Shown in pieces: positions 13,183 through 15,757 of a stretch of 15,757 nt of DNA; within the stretch, counting starts at the first letter, position 1; each line of letters starts with the position of its first letter. This stretch comes from an uncultured Oscillospiraceae bacterium. Its GTDB lineage: Bacteria; Bacillota; Clostridia; Oscillospirales; Oscillospiraceae. The stretch lies in assembly GCA_934546685.1 (NCBI GenBank), contig CAKTEB010000057.1, positions 1-15,757 on the forward strand. The letters run 5' to 3'. Position numbers and translations under genes: made by a program. The notes below the pieces were generated by a model. It saw only the letters and a list, made by a program, of their open reading frames with translations, made no database searches and was not told where the DNA came from.

Positions 13183-14952
13183 ATGAAAAAGATGAAATGC
13201 CTGTCCCTGCTGCTGACCCTGGCCCTATGTCTGGGACTGCTGGCGGGCTGCGGCGGCGGAAGCGCCAGCGCGGCTCCCGCGGACAGCAGCAAGACCGAGA
13301 CCAGCGAGAAGGCTCCGGCGGCTGAGCCTGCGGCGCCTGCCCAGGCGGACAGCGCGGAGGAAGAAGCATCCCTGGCGGATTCCGCCCAGGAGCCCGCAGA
13401 GCCTGAGGGACTTCAGTATGTAGAGCTGCCCATCGAGACCGATGCGGTGCACTATTCCTGCTGGATGCCTGTGGCCCCCTATGTCAGCACCATGATGGAT
13501 CTGGAGGACTTCTCCCAGCAGGTAGCCATGGTGAAGATGATCAACGAGGCCACCAACGTCTACATCGACTTCAACGCGGTGGCGGGCGGCTTTGTGGAGC
13601 AGGAGGCCTTTAACCTGATGATCGCCGGCGGCGACTACACCGACATCATCGGCGTAATGAACTATTATGGCAGCTCCGGCGGCGCTACCGTGGGCAGCGC
13701 GGGCCATGAGAAGGCCATTGAGGACGGCATCATCATTGATCTCTACGACGACCTCAAGGAGTATGCGCCTAATTACTGGAGCCTTCTGACCTCTGACCCC
13801 AACGCCTATATGACCATGCGTACCGAGTCCGGCCAGATGGGCTGCATCGCCCAGCTTCTCAAAAAGCCCGGCACCGAGAACCAGGGCATGATCGTCCGGA
13901 AGGACTGGCTCCAGGCCTCCGGCGTTGACAGCTTGGATACCCTGGATCAGTTTGAGCAGTACCTCGCCTACAGCAAGGACAACTACGGCGCATACGCCTA
14001 CCTCCAGTATGAGGGCCTGGACACCGACTGGGGCTCCGCCTTCAACATCACCCCCGGCGCCTTCAATGTGGTAGACGGCAAGGTGGTTCACTCCTACACC
14101 ACCCAGGCCTTCCAGGATTACCTGGCCAAGATGAACGACTGGTACAAGAAGGGCCTGTTCAACGACGACTTCTACAACGATACCGACATCACCACCGTCC
14201 GCACCGACATGGCCAACGACATGTGCTCCTTCGTGGACGGCTCCGCTGAGGGCATGAGCAACATTTTTGATATGAACCCGGAGAACACCGCTATGGAGCT
14301 CCAGGCTGTGGCCTATCCCAAGGCCGACGGCGTGGACGAGATCCATGTGGGCTTCGAGTCCAAGCTTATCAAGAATACCGACACCTGGGCCGTTTCCACC
14401 GCCTGCGGCGACCATATCCCGCTGATGAAGCTGGTGAACTGGCTGTACTCCGAGGAGGGCCAGCTCATGTACAACTGGGGCGAGGAGGGCGTTGCCTTTG
14501 AATACGACGACAATGGCGATCCCCAGTGGACCGACCTGGTGGTCAACAACCCCGACGGCCTGAACTTTATGTTCGCCTCCTACCTGTATGCCACCGGCGT
14601 GGGCTCTGTGTACTTCCCCGGCGTGTACGACATGGAGAAGGGCTTCTACTCCTACAACGACGACCAGCTGGCGGCGGTAGACACTCTGGCCTCCCTCACC
14701 GACGGCGCCAACAACCTGCCCACCTATGTGAGCCTGGACAACGCCGAGCAGGAGCGCTATAACAGCTACGCCACGGATCTCAACACCTATGCCAAGGGCA
14801 TGATCCTGAAGTTCATCCTGGGCGACGAGCCCCTGAGCAACTACCAGACCTTCCTGGATACCTGCAACAGCATGGGTCTCCCGGAGATGACTGAGCTGTA
14901 TCAGGCGGCTTATGACCGGGGCCAGGAAGCCCTTGCGGAACTGAGCGCATAA
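13183..14952 (+). CDS. Extracellular solute-binding lipoprotein, family 1 (orphan, LplA-like)
   Basis: 589 residues, within the range for large oligosaccharide-binding lipoproteins of ABC importers. The lipoprotein signal ends in LLAGC (Cys23). A low-complexity Ala/Glu/Ser/Pro linker (about 24-76) is followed by the binding domain. Typical features are the early ...NEATNVYIDF...FNLMIAGGDYTDII, the hinge-region pattern IVRKDWLQASGVDSLDTLDQFEQYL and LVNWLYSEEGQLMYNWGEEGVAFEYDDNGDPQWT near 410-450, a signature of the LplA/YtcQ-type proteins. GGAGG stands 7-8 nt before the ATG. No permease or ATPase genes follow: a terminator lies 30 nt downstream. It therefore must share a translocator encoded elsewhere or act as a sensor or scavenger. 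Regulation is probably by the divergent AraC protein. The substrate is unknown. Confidence 0.92.
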   Translation: MKKMKCLSLLLTLALCLGLLAGCGGGSASAAPADSSKTETSEKAPAAEPAAPAQADSAEEEASLADSAQEPAEPEGLQYVELPIETDAVHYSCWMPVAPYVSTMMDLEDFSQQVAMVKMINEATNVYIDFNAVAGGFVEQEAFNLMIAGGDYTDIIGVMNYYGSSGGATVGSAGHEKAIEDGIIIDLYDDLKEYAPNYWSLLTSDPNAYMTMRTESGQMGCIAQLLKKPGTENQGMIVRKDWLQASGVDSLDTLDQFEQYLAYSKDNYGAYAYLQYEGLDTDWGSAFNITPGAFNVVDGKVVHSYTTQAFQDYLAKMNDWYKKGLFNDDFYNDTDITTVRTDMANDMCSFVDGSAEGMSNIFDMNPENTAMELQAVAYPKADGVDEIHVGFESKLIKNTDTWAVSTACGDHIPLMKLVNWLYSEEGQLMYNWGEEGVAFEYDDNGDPQWTDLVVNNPDGLNFMFASYLYATGVGSVYFPGVYDMEKGFYSYNDDQLAAVDTLASLTDGANNLPTYVSLDNAEQERYNSYATDLNTYAKGMILKFILGDEPLSNYQTFLDTCNSMGLPEMTELYQAAYDRGQEALAELSA

Positions 14953-14983
14953 GCGGACGCGGCACCTCAAAGATCGAATAAAG

Positions 14984-15016
14984 TGTCCGGCTCCTGTACG
15001 GGGCCGGGCATTTTTT
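14984..15016 (+). terminator. Terminator after the orphan solute-binding protein gene
   Basis: TGTCCGGCTCC (14984-14994) pairs with GGGGCCGGGCA (15000-15010) with two G-U pairs and a 5-nt loop. Six T follow (15011-15016). Confidence 0.92.
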
Positions 15017-15056
15017 CTGGATCTACACAAAAAAGTGGAGAAAAATAAAAAAAGAC

Positions 15057-15085
15057 TTGCACTGAGCTTGCAATTATGGTATGCT
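15057..15085 (+). promoter_or_regulatory. Promoter of the sigma factor gene
   Basis: TTGCAC (15057-15062), 17-bp spacer, TATGCT (15080-15085) preceded by TGG (15077-15079), an extended -10. CTTGCA occurs twice, 11 bp apart (15056-15061, 15067-15072). The leader is about 90 nt and holds a short CGCC/GGCG hairpin before a T-rich run near 15116-15140, too weak to call. Confidence 0.7.
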
Positions 15086-15183
15086 AACAGTTGCCTAACT
15101 TAAAATCAGCGTAGTGCGCCATAAACGGCGATTTCTTTTTGGCTGACTAAGCAGGACTTCACTTTACACGAAGGAAGTGCAAT

Positions 15184-15757
15184 ATGGCAAGCACAAATAA
15201 CACTCCAGAAAAACTGAGTGATGAGGCAAAGGCGCCGGTGCTGGCGCTGCTGGCAAAGGGACAGAAGGCCGGCGTACTCCAGTCCTCGGAGATCCTGAGC
15301 GTGCTGGAAAAGCTGGATATCAACGCAGAGCAGATCGAGCATATCTATGATACCATCGAGAGCATGGGCATCCAGATCACCGGCGCGGAGCTGGAGCTGG
15401 ACGCGCCTGAGGGCGCAGTGGCCGAGGAAGAGGAAGAACTGGTAGACCCGGTGGAGCTGGCCGCTGAGTACAACCTGGATGATCCCGTCCGGATGTATCT
15501 GAAGGAGATCGGCCAGATCCGGCTGCTCACCGCCGAGGAGGAGCAGGAGCTGGCGGCCCGGGTGGCCCAGGGCGATAAATACGCCAAGGACAAGCTCACT
15601 GAGGCCAACCTCCGTCTGGTGGTCTCCATCGCTAAGAAGTATTCCGGCCGGGGCCTGCACATCCTGGACCTGATCCAGGAGGGCAACACCGGCTTGATCC
15701 GCGCGGTGGACAAGTTCGACTACACCAAGGGCAACAAATTCTCCACCTATGCCACCT
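15184..15757 (+). CDS. rpoD: RNA polymerase primary-type sigma-70 factor, N-terminal part (cut by window end)
   Basis: 191 residues are visible and the frame stays open at the window edge. It directs RNA polymerase to housekeeping promoters. The N-terminus (about 1-60) has a short region-1.1-like helical part and an acidic Glu-rich stretch (about 75-90, AEEEEELVDP). Region 1.2 follows (DDPVRMYLKEIGQIRLLTAEEEQELAARVAQGD), then region 2.1-2.3 (AKDKLTEANLRLVVSIAKKYSGRGLHILDLIQEGNTGLIRAVDKFDYTKGNKFSTYAT), the core-binding and DNA-melting region. AAGGA lies 8 nt before the ATG at 15184. The gene has its own promoter and is not preceded by dnaG, the common neighbour of rpoD in Firmicutes. A second group-2 sigma factor cannot be excluded without the C-terminus. 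Confidence 0.93.
   Translation, partial: MASTNNTPEKLSDEAKAPVLALLAKGQKAGVLQSSEILSVLEKLDINAEQIEHIYDTIESMGIQITGAELELDAPEGAVAEEEEELVDPVELAAEYNLDDPVRMYLKEIGQIRLLTAEEEQELAARVAQGDKYAKDKLTEANLRLVVSIAKKYSGRGLHILDLIQEGNTGLIRAVDKFDYTKGNKFSTYAT

Noticed and set aside
13225..15030. About 600-codon open frame on the minus strand opposite the orphan solute-binding protein
   Set aside because: Its Val/Gly/His-rich translation has no domain; it passes through the terminator and contradicts the lipobox and binding-protein patterns on the plus strand.
15116..15140. Attenuator-like hairpin in the sigma factor leader
   Set aside because: The stem is only four to five pairs (CGCC/GGCG) before an interrupted T run, too weak to separate from chance.
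1..15757. Phage, insertion sequence, CRISPR array or defence island
   Set aside because: No transposase, integrase, Cas, toxin-antitoxin or restriction-type protein and no regularly spaced repeat array were seen on either strand.

Overview
This window looks like chromosomal DNA from a GC-rich Gram-positive anaerobe of the Clostridia, most likely near the Oscillospirales (Flavonifractor/Oscillibacter-like). That placement is inference. It rests on an S-layer-homology (SLH) wall protein, lipobox-type solute-binding lipoproteins, strong AGGAGG-type ribosome binding sites, TTG starts, TTGACA/TATAAT promoters and a DUF6440-type small protein in a high-GC coding background. No phage, insertion sequence, CRISPR array or tRNA was seen.

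Layout. 1-110: 3' end of a 5S rRNA and its terminator, the end of an rRNA operon. 227-2270: a monocistronic secreted wall protein combining a papain-fold (CHAP/NlpC-like) domain, an SH3 domain, an InlB-type repeat, three SLH domains and an acidic tail. 2296-2776: an acyl carrier protein gene on the minus strand with a long leader. 2880-4569: a divergent operon NfeD - SPFH/band-7 protein - DUF6440, whose promoter carries overlapping inverted repeats. 4578-6502: two minus-strand genes, a MATE exporter and a small membrane zinc-ribbon protein, separated by a 16-bp perfect hairpin. 6652-7064: a monocistronic HEAT-like mini-protein behind a near-consensus promoter. 7142-11216: a CUT2-type sugar ABC importer (binding lipoprotein, fused double ATPase, permease). 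It has a hairpin at the predicted transcript start and another GC-rich hairpin after the binding-protein gene. 11222-12977: minus strand, an AraC-family regulator followed by a small membrane-anchored protein with two DxDxDG loops. 13003-15016: divergent from the regulator, an orphan family-1 solute-binding lipoprotein. The shared intergenic region holds repeated AGTCAA-type boxes upstream of an extended -10 promoter with a poor -35. 15057-15757: start of the primary-type sigma factor gene, cut by the window end.

How the genes fit together. Three themes recur: the envelope (SLH hydrolase-like protein, ACP, NfeD/SPFH microdomain proteins, MATE exporter), nutrient uptake (one complete sugar ABC importer and one binding protein without a permease, the latter probably controlled by the divergent AraC protein) and core expression machinery (5S rRNA, sigma factor). 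The families are mostly well known. The less explained parts are the AraC/lipoprotein intergenic region, the hairpins around the ABC operon, the inverted repeats between acpP and the NfeD operon, and three small proteins (DUF6440, the DxDxDG membrane protein and the HEAT mini-protein) without assigned function.
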